Part shown: positions 41,039-51,532 of the stretch, piece after piece
How the letters are laid out: each line of letters begins with the position of its first letter
Position numbering within the stretch: position 1 is the first letter of the stretch
NCBI GenBank assembly: GCA_021029095.1
Contig: JAJOHG010000044.1
Span: 186,001-250,000 of the forward strand
DNA: 64,000 nt
From: Phellopilus nigrolimitatus
Lineage: Eukaryota; Basidiomycota; Agaricomycetes; Hymenochaetales; Hymenochaetaceae
Direction of reading: 5' to 3'
The notes under the pieces: generated by a model
The model's input: only the letters and a program-made list of their open reading frames with translations
Told to the model about the DNA's origin: nothing
Databases searched by the model: none
Translations under genes and position numbers: made by a program

Positions 41039-41296
41039 GGCCGGAAGTAACAGCGACTTCCCTGGACCAACAGACGAGTAGAAAGATGCGGCCGGAAGTA
41101 ACAGCGACTTCCCTGGGGCGCAAAAGCGGGCGGTAGAGAGAAGATATGCAGCCGGAAGTAACAGCGACTTCCCTGGAGTGCAAAAAGCGGGATACGGAGA
41201 TGCGGCCGGAAGTAACAGCGACTTCCCTGGGGCGCAAACAGGCGGGTGGCAGAGAGAAAAGAGTGAGGCCAGAAGTTGACAGAGACTTTCCTGGGG
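41039..41296. repeat. Minisatellite of hairpin-forming units inside the retrotransposon
   Basis: Five copies of a core GCCGGAAGTAACAGCGACTT followed by CCCTGG start at about 41039, 41091, 41151, 41205 and 41267. The first four cores are nearly identical and the fifth is diverged. They are separated by 25-35 bp of related GC-rich spacer, with a period of 52-61 bp. Each core contains the inverted repeat GGAAGT / ACTTCC around the loop AACAGCG, so each can form a 6-bp hairpin in RNA or DNA. Confidence 0.92.
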
Positions 41297-41520
41297 CACT
41301 GCAGACGGGTGGCACAAGATTTGCCGGTGCTAAAGAAGCTCAGACTGCGTAGACAACAGATTCGCGGTGGCACACGACATAGAAGAGAAGATAGGGTTTT
41401 CTAGATCACTTGCAGTGATGCTAGATGGTCCAGTCGGCGTTTGTCAGACTGGAACTCGGAAGGGGTGCAACTGACGGTGGCAGCCGCCAGTGGCACCCGG
41501 TACAGACGGAGTCTCGGCGT

Positions 41521-41531
41521 CAAAAAAAAAG
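41521..41531 (+). promoter_or_regulatory. Polypurine tract of the LTR element
   Basis: A run of nine A plus G ends exactly at the first base of the 3' LTR, the position of the plus-strand primer in LTR elements. Confidence 0.8.
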
Positions 41532-41733
41532 TGGAAGCACACCGAGAGGTGTGAACACTAGAAAACAGACGGGAGAAAACTCTGTAATTCGACTGAGAGA
41601 AGACCAATTAAATACAGTGTTTGCACGTACCTGTAATTCGAGTGAGAGAAGACGAAGCTCGAATTACGGTGCGCGCGCATATATCTACGAGACGAAAAAG
41701 GAAATCATGACAAACTGTAGCCGGGAGGTTACA
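41532..41733 (+). repeat. 3' long terminal repeat
   Basis: 202 bp, one base different from the 5' LTR (position 41592 region, CGACTGAG). Followed directly by the AAATC target duplication. Confidence 0.95.
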
Positions 41734-41777
41734 AAATCCCAAGTAATCAAGTAATCCCTTCTTCCAGTATTCTCTTA

Positions 41778-44043
41778 TCACCCCCTCCAAGACCACGCCA
41801 TCCCGAACACCGCAACACCCATCAGCCCGATTGTGACGTACCGCAACCCCCGCTCGATCCCCACCTTTCGCCCGCGTATAATACGTCTCCAAGTCCACAA
41901 CCGCCCTTCTGCACGCAAGAGGCGAGGGTGCGCAAATCGTAGACCAAAATTTGGTTCACCTGTCGTGCTCGACGACGGCGCAGCGTAAGCTGTGTGGGCG
42001 GTAAAGGAAGAGTCGGAATCGCTTGGCCCATTCTCGACATCGAGCGCCAGCCCAACTGTGTCGCGGGACGCGCCCATGTAGTCGAGAAGCTCGGAGAGGA
42101 AATATGCGCCATCGAGGAACGGCAGTGCAAATAGGTTGAAGATGTATAGTGAAAGCGAGAGCGTTGAGAGGTATCTGTGTCGTTCAAATGTTGAATTTTG
42201 TTAATGGTAAATGCAATAAACTGAGTAAACAGACTAACTCGAAAAACAGAGATGCTGAACTGGGCAACCAGAGCGGTAGAAAATTCGAGCGAGGCGCGAA
42301 TGTCCCCGTCTTAACTAAACATTCCACTTGACGTAAGTAAAAAAGAATGACGGCGAAAGGGCGGGAAGACGAGAGAAATGACCTTGTTCCCAGACCTCCT
42401 CCCTTGGTCCGCTCCACAGTACCGTCTTCGTCTCATTCTCAACAGAACCATGACCATCCCTCTCTTCCCATGCCCAGATCGGAGGTGCGATAGTGATACG
42501 CAGGAGCTGCGCGCTCACGTCAGGACGGATGCACTCCATCGGTCTACCTCGAGATTTCCCCTTGCCATCCTCGTCTCTGTGATCAATGCAATCTGAAGCA
42601 GAAAAACACCTCGTATGTGACGGGCCAGCGCTCTCTCCTACAGAGGAAGGCACGAGAACTGGTACGGGGTCGACGCAATGACCCTGATCACCATCCTGCG
42701 TCGGGACGAAACACGACAGCTGTGCTGACGGAGGTTGTACGGATCTGCTGGGGATGCAGCAGTCTGTCGGTTGTTCTGCTCGTAGAAAAATCGTAAAAAT
42801 GAAGAGTAGAAAATCAACTATGCATCGCGTGAAATAAAGAAGCATACCAGAGAAAACAGAAGCTTCGAAACACCACCCGTGCTCATAAGACTTGTGCAGT
42901 ACTTGATCTATAAGGAGGTAGCGAGACCAGACAAACTCCGGTGTGGTGTCTTGTCCACCCAGAGGAGCGTCATCCAATGCAGTGACTATGCTCCCAGGCA
43001 CCAGATGATATGCAAGCGACGAATACTGGAAACCAGAGTCCCTCAATGCATAGAAAGTCGAGAGGCTTCAAGAGAGAGCCTACCTCCTCAATTCCCAGCA
43101 CAACAAGACCTGAAGCTTGAACATCGCTCCAGCCTATTGCACTCCATAGACTTCCTGCCCCGGCGATAGATGCGAGGTAGATCAGGCCCCACAACAGCAG
43201 ATTGTGCCATGCTCCGGCAGCAACGATACGCAGCCTGGAAACGGCAGGGAGGGATTTCAGAGAAGGCGAAAGTGAGACGAAAGCGGACGGGAGCACAATG
43301 GTGATCGAAGCTCCGATGGCGTGAAGTGGGAGGGAATCTCTGAAGCGAAGCTAATATGAGAACTGAGCGCTAGCAAATTAAATGAGCAAATTACATGGCG
43401 GCAGCGGCGGCATGTCCTGCTTCATGAATGCATTGGGCCACGAAGAGTGCGAAGAGAAGCACAGGAAGGTGAGACCAGGGCACGGTCACTCCAGGAATCT
43501 GATACAAAAATCATAATCCATGATCCAAATCGAAGACAAAATTGAATGATGCGAGCGTACGATAGGATTGAGAGCAAGAATTGGCTGTGAAGCCGTCGAA
43601 GACTTTGAGCTTTCGATACTCCTTTTAACAAGATTATGACCAGAAGCGGCATCATTGGTAGCAAGCGCCAACGAGAGAAGTTGAAAACACGTCAAAGCAA
43701 GAACAGCGATCCCTAAAAACATCCCAACAGTTCCACATACAGACCCCACATCATAAAACATTCTCAAAGCATGTCGAAGAGGTTGAGCATAGGGCAGTTC
43801 CAAGAAATCAACAAGAGCATCATGGCATGCATTCAACGCACTCGTCTGCGCCTTTAAGTGGAAGTTCTGCACGCTAAACTTCCAGGATCGAGTCCCAGTT
43901 CGAAGATGCTTGGAATGCCTCGTCGACGCGGCACGAGCGGTGGGTAAGAGGCTGCCCTGCGATTGACCGACGCAGAAAGCGCGAACGGCATACACTACAG
44001 CCCAAAACAAGCAAATAGACCATACGAAGGCGCTGAGAGTCAT
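41778..44043 (-). CDS. Site-2 protease (S2P/MBTPS2 family intramembrane zinc metalloprotease)
   Basis: S2P enzymes cut membrane-bound transcription factors such as SREBP within the bilayer. This one is spliced from several exons on the minus strand, ending at TGA 41778-41780. A hydrophobic first segment (MTLSAFVWSICLFWAVVYA) precedes a spacer and a second hydrophobic segment. Then VAQCIHEAGHAAAAAM supplies the zinc motif HEAGH. Next are PLHAIGASITIVLPSAF, the RLRIVAAGAWHNLLLW segment typical of S2P, a PDZ-like and Cys-containing loop (FSASDCIDHRDEDG, AQLLRITIAPP), and the second active-site motif in FLDGAYFLSELLDYMG. A last membrane segment (YVTIGLMGVAVFGMAW) closes the protein. The start is uncertain: an upstream ATG (MPNCQWLHLL) is in the same frame but separated by a TAA. 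The 3' LTR of the retrotransposon lies 44 bp past the stop. Confidence 0.85.
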
Positions 44044-44509
44044 TCCCTCAAACACATTTCGATTCAAAGCAAGCAGTCGGACTTAGAGCAAGTGTAACCA
44101 CTGGCAGTTAGGCATGATGATGGTTCGAGACGAAAATCGAGAGCGGCGCGATTTTCCTTTTTCGAAATCAGCGCCCAAACGCCGTTTTAGGGTCGCGTCA
44201 CTCCGATCAGCGCGCCGCCTCCCGCCTCTTTAACTAATGCCCCTCCCTGGGCGTGAAGCGGAACCGCTCCTTCGATATCCAAAGCGCGTCGCGCGACGCC
44301 GAAGTCACCCCAGTCGTCATGACTGCGGATTCTTCAAGCGAGCTTACCTCATCTCTTGCTGAAATTTAACCGAAGCAAAAGCAGAAAGGAAGCCGTTTAG
44401 TTGCATAGTCCGCAGTTCCTCCTTGCTTTCATCACCGTCCTTGATTTTTCTTATAGATCTGCTAGAGCGTCGCTGGTCCCGACATTCCCTAATTTTTTTT
44501 CACCTTGCG
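44044..44509. other. Divergent promoter region of the site-2 protease and GH16 genes
   Basis: About 465 bp between two divergent starts, with a GC-rich stretch at 44160-44300. No TATA box or coding evidence was seen. Confidence 0.5.
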
Positions 44510-45877
44510 ATGTCCCACCTCGCTGCGCTCTTGGGTCTGGCAACCCTATCACTCTCCTCTTCGGCCAACGCTGCACTCAGTCTTGCCACAGAGTATTCGG
44601 GAAGTAATTTGTAAGTTTCATCTCTCGCAAAACTGCTTGCTAGGCTGATTCTTTGTGGGCTCAGCTTCGACGCGTGGACGTTCTATTCGGGTGTCGATAC
44701 AAACACGACCGGAAATGTTTTGTTCCAGCCGCGCGAGGCTGCGCTGACGTCGCAGCTTGCCTTCGTCAACAGTGCTGGGCATGCGATCATCAAGGTGGAT
44801 AATACCACCAACGGAGCAAGTGATCCTACCTTCGGGCGCGCGAGCATCAAGATGTCCAGCAACGCGACTGTGCCGCAGGGAAGTCTGGTGGTTATGGACG
44901 CTGTGCACGTGCCATTTGGGGTGAGCTCCGCATTCCTGTGCTGACAGCTCGGATAATTCTGACGTTCACGCTTTTATCTTTCAGTGCTCCGGTTTGACAT
45001 GCGTTCTCACGTGCTATCCACTTATATTCTAACACGCACTTTGTGTAGTATGGCCGGCTTTCTGGATGCAAGGGCCCAACTGGCCTGCCGGCGGCGAAAT
45101 CGACGTGTTTGAAGGTGTCAATCAGGAGTTGAACAACCGCTTCACGCTTCACACAGCAGACGGCTGTCAACACCCGGACAACGCGAGCTCGACTTCAATC
45201 GAAACGGGCACGCTTCTCTCAACGGACTGCTTCAATGCGACGAACGGCAACCAGGGATGCTCCGTCGAAGATCCATCGACTACGTCGTACGGTGCGGACT
45301 TCGCGCAGAATGGCGGAGGTGTATATGCGATGCTTTGGAATGATGACGGGATCAAGACGTGGTTTTTTAACCGCTCGAGCATCCCGAGCGACATCAATGG
45401 TAGCGCCCCCAATCCAGACGGCTGGACCACGCCTACGGCGTCCTGGCCAACCTCGTCCTGCGATGTATCTAAGTTCTTCGGAGCGCAGACGCTAATCTTT
45501 GTACGTTCTTCCGCTCGTACCTAAAATTGTTCGAATGATCTAACGCAAGCAATCACAGGACATAACGCTTTGTGGGAACTTCGCCGGAGAGGCTTCTGTA
45601 TTCGCCCAGACCTGTTCAGGGACCTGCACGGACCTTATCAAGGATCCGACGAACTACAACAACGCATACTTCGAGGTTTCGTACGTTCGCGTGTATAGCG
45701 GGTATGTTCCCTGCGTCTTCTATCGACTCCACTTTCTAATATTATCATTTTCGCAGCGACTCGTCTAAGAAGTCGGCAGCACCACGTGCAGTCGGCATCT
45801 CTGGCACTTGGCTGCTATCTATGAGCGTTGCGGTCTTAGCCTCGCTTCTTGGGGCCTTCATGACTTCGCCTCTGTAG
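44510..45877 (+). CDS. GH16 endo-beta-1,3(4)-glucanase-type enzyme, probably GPI-anchored
   Basis: Six exons (44510-44610, 44665-44920, 44985-44991, 45049-45500, 45559-45701, 45757-45877) give 359 residues. It acts on beta-glucans outside the cell or in the wall. A signal peptide (LAALLGLATLSLSSSANA) is followed by YSGSNFFDAWTFYSG and the laminarinase pattern GCSVWPAFWMQGPNWP, then the catalytic box GGEIDVFEGVN with both glutamates and the aspartate in place. TLCGNFAG, paired cysteines (CSGTC) and VSYVRVYSG end the domain. The C-terminal hydrophobic run (WLLSMSVAVLASLLGAFMT) after a short Ser/Ala stretch suggests a GPI signal. The third exon is only 7 nt (TGCTCCG) and codes CS of the conserved GCSVWPAFW. 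Many N-glycosylation sequons are present. Confidence 0.93.
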
Positions 45878-46306
45878 ATCGACGAGCCCAGTGATGTCCG
45901 ATGCTCGTGATTGGACGTGATTTTGTATACCCTCCACATTTCATGCAGGAACACTAGCACCTTGCTGAAGGAAGCAGAGAGGACTCTTCCATACGACTTT
46001 GCATAAGTAGTTTCGCGAAGTTCTTAATCTCTGAACTTTTGTCACTACTACCCACCGCTGCTCGCGAACACCCGGACAGATTTTTCTCAATTGTGCGTTT
46101 AGCATGTGCTAATTAGCACCATTTGGACTTTATTTATTGCTTCGTTGTCAAACTACATATATTGGATTGACTGCTCGGCGTCGGTCAGCGCAGGTCAGCG
46201 GGAAGCAAATAAAGTTATGCAGCATAATACGATACATGACATGACAAGTGAAATTCCCTAATCGAGTCCGATATAAACCTTCAAAATTGTAAAGATACAT
46301 GCAGTT
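45878..46306. other. Region between convergent genes
   Basis: About 430 bp of 3' flanks, AT-rich. Nothing else was seen. Confidence 0.5.
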
Positions 46307-47208
46307 CTATCTGCTTCCGAAAGCATGCTGTGGTGCTCTATACGCATATTCATTATGATCGTGAGCCGCGAGTGGCTTGGACTCCTGGTAGACCTCGTAA
46401 GCAGGGTCGTACGCGCCTACCATGGGCATAGACCTCATCGGGTGACTGGCAAGCGTATTTGGATCTGAGCGTGCGTAATACGGCATCTCTAAAGCCTCCT
46501 CCTCGTGCAGCTGTCCGACGTAGTTCGAGACGATGACGCAGCCATCTGAGTAGGTCGGTATTAGCCTCTTTGTCGGAAAAATCGCAAACAAAGAACAAAG
46601 AATACTCACAAAGAAGTATAATCCAGACCACGCAGAACACGGCGATGAGCACTATTCTCAGCACGTCAAACCCTGCCTTGCAGGCATCACCTTTGACGTC
46701 GGATGTCGAGCCTGATTCGCACTTGTTTATGGCATTTTGCTTCGCATTTCCGTGGAAGAGTGTGTACAGGTAATACGAGCCCGACGCGATGCTAAGTGCC
46801 AAATTGATGAAAAGTAGCGTTGAGTAGAGCGCGACGAGTCCGCGGCGCTTTGCTACGGTTCCGATAAAACTGGATCATTCAAAAATTGTTTAGCGTGAAT
46901 ACCATCGCTGGATTGAAGACGGATCTCACCCGAATAGAGACACTACAGCGAGAAGGGTCCAGATGCCTGCGTTTACTCCCGCAGAAATTTTATCTGACAA
47001 TGTCCCTTTCTCGAACGTATCTACTCACGAAGTCTCAGTCCTTGTCCAGTAGAGCCTAAAAAGGCACGCACATACCGTTATCATTGATTTGCTTCCACAG
47101 CTCGCCAGCGACAAGGCCGCCACCGATCGTCCCCACTAAGGTCATAACAAAGACGCCGAAACGGACCGGCAGACAGCAGCAAAACTTGCGAGAGCGAACG
47201 TAGACCAT
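46307..47208 (-). CDS. Small tetraspan membrane protein of unknown function
   Basis: Several exons from ATG 47208 (MVYVRSRKFCCCLPVRFG) to a stop at 46307. Four hydrophobic segments are visible: FGVFVMTLVGTIGGGLVAG, AGIWTLLAVVSLFG, LVALYSTLLFINLALSIASG and IVLIAVFCVVWIILL. A loop with a few cysteines lies between the third and fourth. A cytosolic tail rich in Tyr, Pro and Met follows (EMPYYARSDPNT, YQESKPLAAHDHNEYAY). The CCC near the N-terminus next to the first membrane segment is a likely palmitoylation site. The layout recalls the MARVEL-like tetraspan proteins common in basidiomycetes, but no diagnostic motif allows naming. The tail could be a sorting or scaffold region. Confidence 0.65.
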
Positions 47209-47487
47209 CGTTGGTTTAAAGGAGGTATACTAGGAGAAAGATTTGAAAGGAAGAAAACACACAATGGTCAAGCAAGGAGAGCTGCCCTTATATCTCGACT
47301 GATGGTCGACTGCGGTGTGAAGCGGGCATCAATCATAATCGCAAGCAGAAGCTGAAGGCGGTGAATATCAAGGCAGCGCTAAGCGTTACTACATTGTGCA
47401 ATCGGTGATGATCGGTAATGCAGTGCAACTTAAGCGGTGCCACCGCCCACCTTGCAGGCTACAAGACGGCCACCGCAGGATCATATC

Positions 47488-50400
47488 TCAGAAATCGGTA
47501 ATTGTCAACATTGAGCCGCCGCTCGTCATGAAGCTCTTTATCACTTCTCCAGCATAAACCACCTGAACAGGTCTGGATGCCACTCCTTCATCCACCGTCA
47601 GCACCGCCTTCGTAGGCGTGGAATCCGCCCAGCTCAAGTCTGCTGTGATCCCACTGCGGACGCGGGCGCCTGATATTGTGCCATCCGGCCAAGTCGGCGG
47701 CAGAGCGGGTAGCAGGGTAATTATCAGCGGTGTTGTTGTGTTCGCGACAGCAGGAGATTGGATAAGCGCGTTCTGATAATGGACGTGGTAATTAGCTCAG
47801 GGTGAAATAAGTAAAATGGCTCGTGTCGGCAGGAATTGCCACGCACCATCACTGCCGCTGGGTACCCAAGGTTCGCCTCGATTTGGAAAATGGGGTCCGA
47901 GGGTTCATAAATATCGAACAAGTTTTCCGCAAAGTTCCTCTGGATAGCGTACTAGATAATAAGAGGTGTTCAAATTCCAGTTACTGGCAGTGCGTAACTT
48001 TACGAAAACGTACCGTCAACTCGTGATAAAACTCACTCGCATTCCGAACTGCGCCCAGCATGCTGCGCGCCACACCTTCTCCCAACCCGCATCCGCGTCA
48101 GGGCCTGTCCCATTACCTCTGTGAATCAGACTTGTCTGCGCAGCATTCAGAACTTCCGACACAGTGTAATTTCCCTGCAAGGAGGGTTGATAGTTAGCGA
48201 CGGCATAGCCCGGATAGAGGCCGACGAGGTGCGAAAGGTGGCGATGCGTGTCGGTAGGTGAATCGAGGTCAACTTTCCATTCTAATAAAACCGATTTAGA
48301 TTATGCCCCTATTCCTACTCTACGATAGTAAAAAATACCTTGAAGCTGGCCCCAATGAACCGATATGGATTCCCTTGTCCATTTGAGCCCTCTTGTCTTT
48401 AATCTCTGCACGAAACGGTCACATTTTCGGCAATGCTGGTCGATATTTGCACATACCGTTTAGGAAATCAACATCATCGTCTTCAGATGCCTCAAAACCT
48501 TCTCGACAGCATTGAATAGCTGCCAGATGAGTTGTTGCGCGTGCGAGCACGCCAGCGTGATCGGAACCTGTTCTGGGGAATTGCACGGCGCGACCACCAA
48601 CGTACCATCGTTGAAGTGTAGATCGGGGATGAGCTTGTTCATATGGAATAACGCTACTCCCTTAAAAAGGGAAAAGAAAGGTTAGTCGATCAATAACAAA
48701 AGTTGTCGAGAAATTCACGCTGACTTTCAGAAGAGGATATCCTTGCTCCTTCCACCACGCTATATCATTGGTAAAGTCGAAGTGGTCCCAGACATGAAGC
48801 ATCTACGAATAGCCGAACAAACGTAAGCTTACAGTGAATGGGACAAGATTCAGTAGACGTTCACCAGCCACGCATTAGATTCTTATTTTCGCGGAAATTA
48901 TGCTGTCAGTTTAATGGGTCAGCACGCGAAGGCGGAGACATGCCTGGATAATCCGCCCACTGAGCCGAGTTGCCATCAGCTTTCATGCCAGTATGGCCAA
49001 AAATCTTCGCGAGATATTAACGAAGAACACCACATGTGTTCCAAGAACTTACGTTCATCTGTATAAGCAGTGAATACAATTTCGTATACTGTTTTTTGGA
49101 ACGCAGATTTACCTCGTCATGGGTCACCCATCCTTGGCTGATATTATATAAAACCCGAGCGGTATACTCTCCACGAGGCGCCCATGTTTTCTAGGCGTTT
49201 TGGGGCTTCCTTTCAGTTTTAGTCGTCACCTTGAAAAGGGCTCGAAGCTAACCTCGATATAATTGAACAGGGATTGCGTGACATTCAAGTTCGTTGATTC
49301 TGCAGCCCAGTAATTCATCTGCACGTTGATGTCCGCATCTGAAGTTCAGAGTGAAATATATAATAATTCTTATAACATGAAGAGCAACTCCTGGCTCACG
49401 ATAATCAGAGCCCCATGCCGATGCATATTCCGCAGCCCACTTGCCCTGGAGGTTCGCCGGCAACGTACCCCGAGCCGAGCTCGCAAGTAAATACCGGCCA
49501 TAGTTGAATAGCACCCACTCTAAGTACGCGTTGCCTGTATCCACGGCGTATTGCGTCTTCAGCACGTCAGTCGGGTGTAATCAAGTCCGCCGTCTGCCCG
49601 AGGTCCAGAGAGAACTTATCGTGCAAGATCGCTGAATAGTCAGCTTGATGCTCCGAGAGGAGATCTGCATATGATTTCGAGGAAGCAGCAGCGAGCAAGG
49701 CGGTGAGCGTGGCGTGCGGGTCCGAGCCTTGGAAAGAGAAATTGTGCGCCGCATCGCCTGCGTCGATGTCATAGTTCGTCCCACCAACCCAAAGAATGTA
49801 TGCTGAAGTCGTGTTAGCAGCTGTAATCGTAGCATTGGCACTATTGTCTGGATTTGTGAAATCTTGGCATAAAACAGTCCCTCCGGAGGTCTTAACCTCA
49901 GCGAGAATCTCGTAAGCCATACCCGGGGTCGCAACGAGCCCTGTTAAACGAAGGGTCGCATTGTCCGCGCAAGTAATGTTGGGTGTGGGCAAGCCATCGA
50001 CGGTGCTGAATGTATACGTTTGCGTGAAGCCGGAGGAAGACGTGGTCGAGGTGTTTTGTACACAGGCCTCCGCCGGGACCGAACAGAAAGATTCGCTAGA
50101 TTATATAAAAATATAATTTATATAAATTTGCGAAGATGGAGAGAACGAACCGGACGAGCGTCTCCCCCGCTTGTGTCCAAATGGCTTTCGTTAAACCGTT
50201 GTCCAAATCGAGAAACCTGCCATAATCTGACACGTCAGACGAGGCAGGACTCGTCAGCGTTGATATCAAGTATCCTGCACCCGAGTAGGATCCTGCCAGG
50301 TTTTCTGAGGCGAAGACACCAGAGTAGACCACAAGTCACTTACCATAAGCACCAGCATCGGTTGTCAATACAGTCACGTCTGAAATAAATTAATCAGTGA

Positions 50401-50858
50401 ATGCTACATATCGCCTTTCTCCTAGACAAACTATTGATAGTCCCATCTGAACTCTCGAATATGTTCTGACGTATAGTCTGCATAGCCTCGGCCATTGCAG
50501 CTTGCTCATCAGGCTGCTTATTTCCTCCGTTGTAACTCTGTATTCATATATTTCGTTAATTTCATTTTTATAAGATGACTGACATAAATAATACCAACAG
50601 GATCAGCGAACGGCCCGCCTGACCATAGGGATTCGATATTCAGCTGCGTTGACTTCCTGAGTCGTTCCCCCAGGGTGTCATAGCACCGAGAAATCCATTT
50701 CCGATAGGCAAAAAATGGCGAGACCAGATGACGCCAGGTTCAGTGTACCAAAGACCGTTACCAGAAGACGGAAAGCCAGGAGGTGCAGCGGAAGCGAGCT
50801 TAGGAATACCTAGAGCGCAGGCAACCAGAAGCGACTCCGTTAATTTCGATAATCGCAT
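47488..50858 (-). CDS. GH95-family alpha-L-fucosidase, secreted
   Basis: A multi-exon gene from ATG 50858 to TGA 47488. It removes alpha-linked fucose from glycans. A signal peptide (LTESLLVACALGIPKLASA) leads to the GH95 N-terminal pattern GLWYTEPGVIWSRHFLPIGN, with GFLGAMTPWG. Beta-sandwich sequence with many sequons follows. The (alpha/alpha)6 barrel begins with the segment GRYLLASSARGTLPANLQGK, then WGSDY, DINVQMNYWAAE, YNISQGWVTHDE, IFGHTGMKADGNSAQWADYP, and VAPCNSPEQVP, close to the catalytic asparagine region. A C-terminal beta domain (LLPALPPTWPDGTISGARVR, the usual ending) precedes VIKSFMTSGG. At least ten short introns are present. No disabling change was noticed, although not every exon join in 47.7-49.2 kb was resolved. 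Confidence 0.85.
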
Positions 50859-51532
50859 CGTAGTGACAACTCCGGTTAAAATGGCCGAGTAACCTACACA
50901 ACTGTAGATGGTGCTTGAGCGTGGGACTAAAGTCTACGGACCAAAGGTCACTGCAGTATAGGTGAGTAAGGCAGAGTAATAATAAAAAAGGGGACACGTA
51001 CGCTGGTGCTGAAATACCTAGAAAGACATGGTGCAGCTTATATACTGTAGAAAGCAAATGTGTCCAAAATATCGAACGAGTAAACAGAAAAGAACAGAAG
51101 CAATGCGAGCGCATGGCACAGCTGTACAAGACTCTGAGAATCAAGAGTTCATTGCTCTTGCCACTACTAGGATAGCAGTGAGAAGAAGCTCAGTTGAGCC
51201 CAGAAGCTATTTATGTATTCTTTCATGAACTTGACGTGGAAGGCCTGAAGCGACAAATATACATGCACTCCTAAGTGCCGAAATAGAGCATTGCTTTTGA
51301 AGAAATCGCTGAAGAGCATCCTGGCTCTGGCAGCAGAAAAGGATGACGGCGGTTCGGTGGCGGTCAGAGCTAGAAAAGGCGACCGCGAAGTCTTCGATGG
51401 CTACCGTCGGCAAGCGATCCTTGAAAGCTCAAAGGACTTCCTGCATTTTTGACAGTTGCGTGCAAAGCCTTTTGAGTCCTTTCAGGATTTGTACTATCTC
51501 ATGATCTTGCTGGTATTTTGGCACTGTATTTG
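50859..51532. other. Upstream region of the fucosidase gene
   Basis: About 670 bp with no supported gene. It holds the presumed promoter of the minus-strand GH95 gene. Confidence 0.5.

Larger units (their letters stand above)
39355..41733 (+). mobile_element. Non-autonomous LTR retrotransposon (2,379 bp)
   Basis: Two 202-bp direct LTRs (39355-39556 and 41532-41733) begin TGGAAGCAC and end GGTTACA. They differ at one base only (CGAGTGAG against CGACTGAG). The element is flanked by the perfect 5-bp target duplication AAATC (39350-39354 and 41734-41738). A polypurine tract CAAAAAAAAAG ends right before the 3' LTR, which sets the plus orientation. The 1,975-bp interior has no protease, reverse transcriptase, RNase H or integrase motif on either strand, so it must move with enzymes from another element. 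No tRNA-type primer site starting TGG follows the 5' LTR. The size lies between TRIM and LARD classes. The near-identical LTRs indicate a recent insertion. Confidence 0.95.

Noticed and set aside
40915..41373. Overlapping long frames with repeated PGKSLLLPA-like peptides
   Set aside because: They come from the hairpin minisatellite, whose period keeps several frames open. PGKS is not a Walker A here.
41608..41898. Reading frame that seems to continue the site-2 protease into the retrotransposon insertion site
   Set aside because: At first it looked as if the element split an S2P exon. The S2P frame stops at 41778 before the insertion, and the open stretch across the junction is in another frame.
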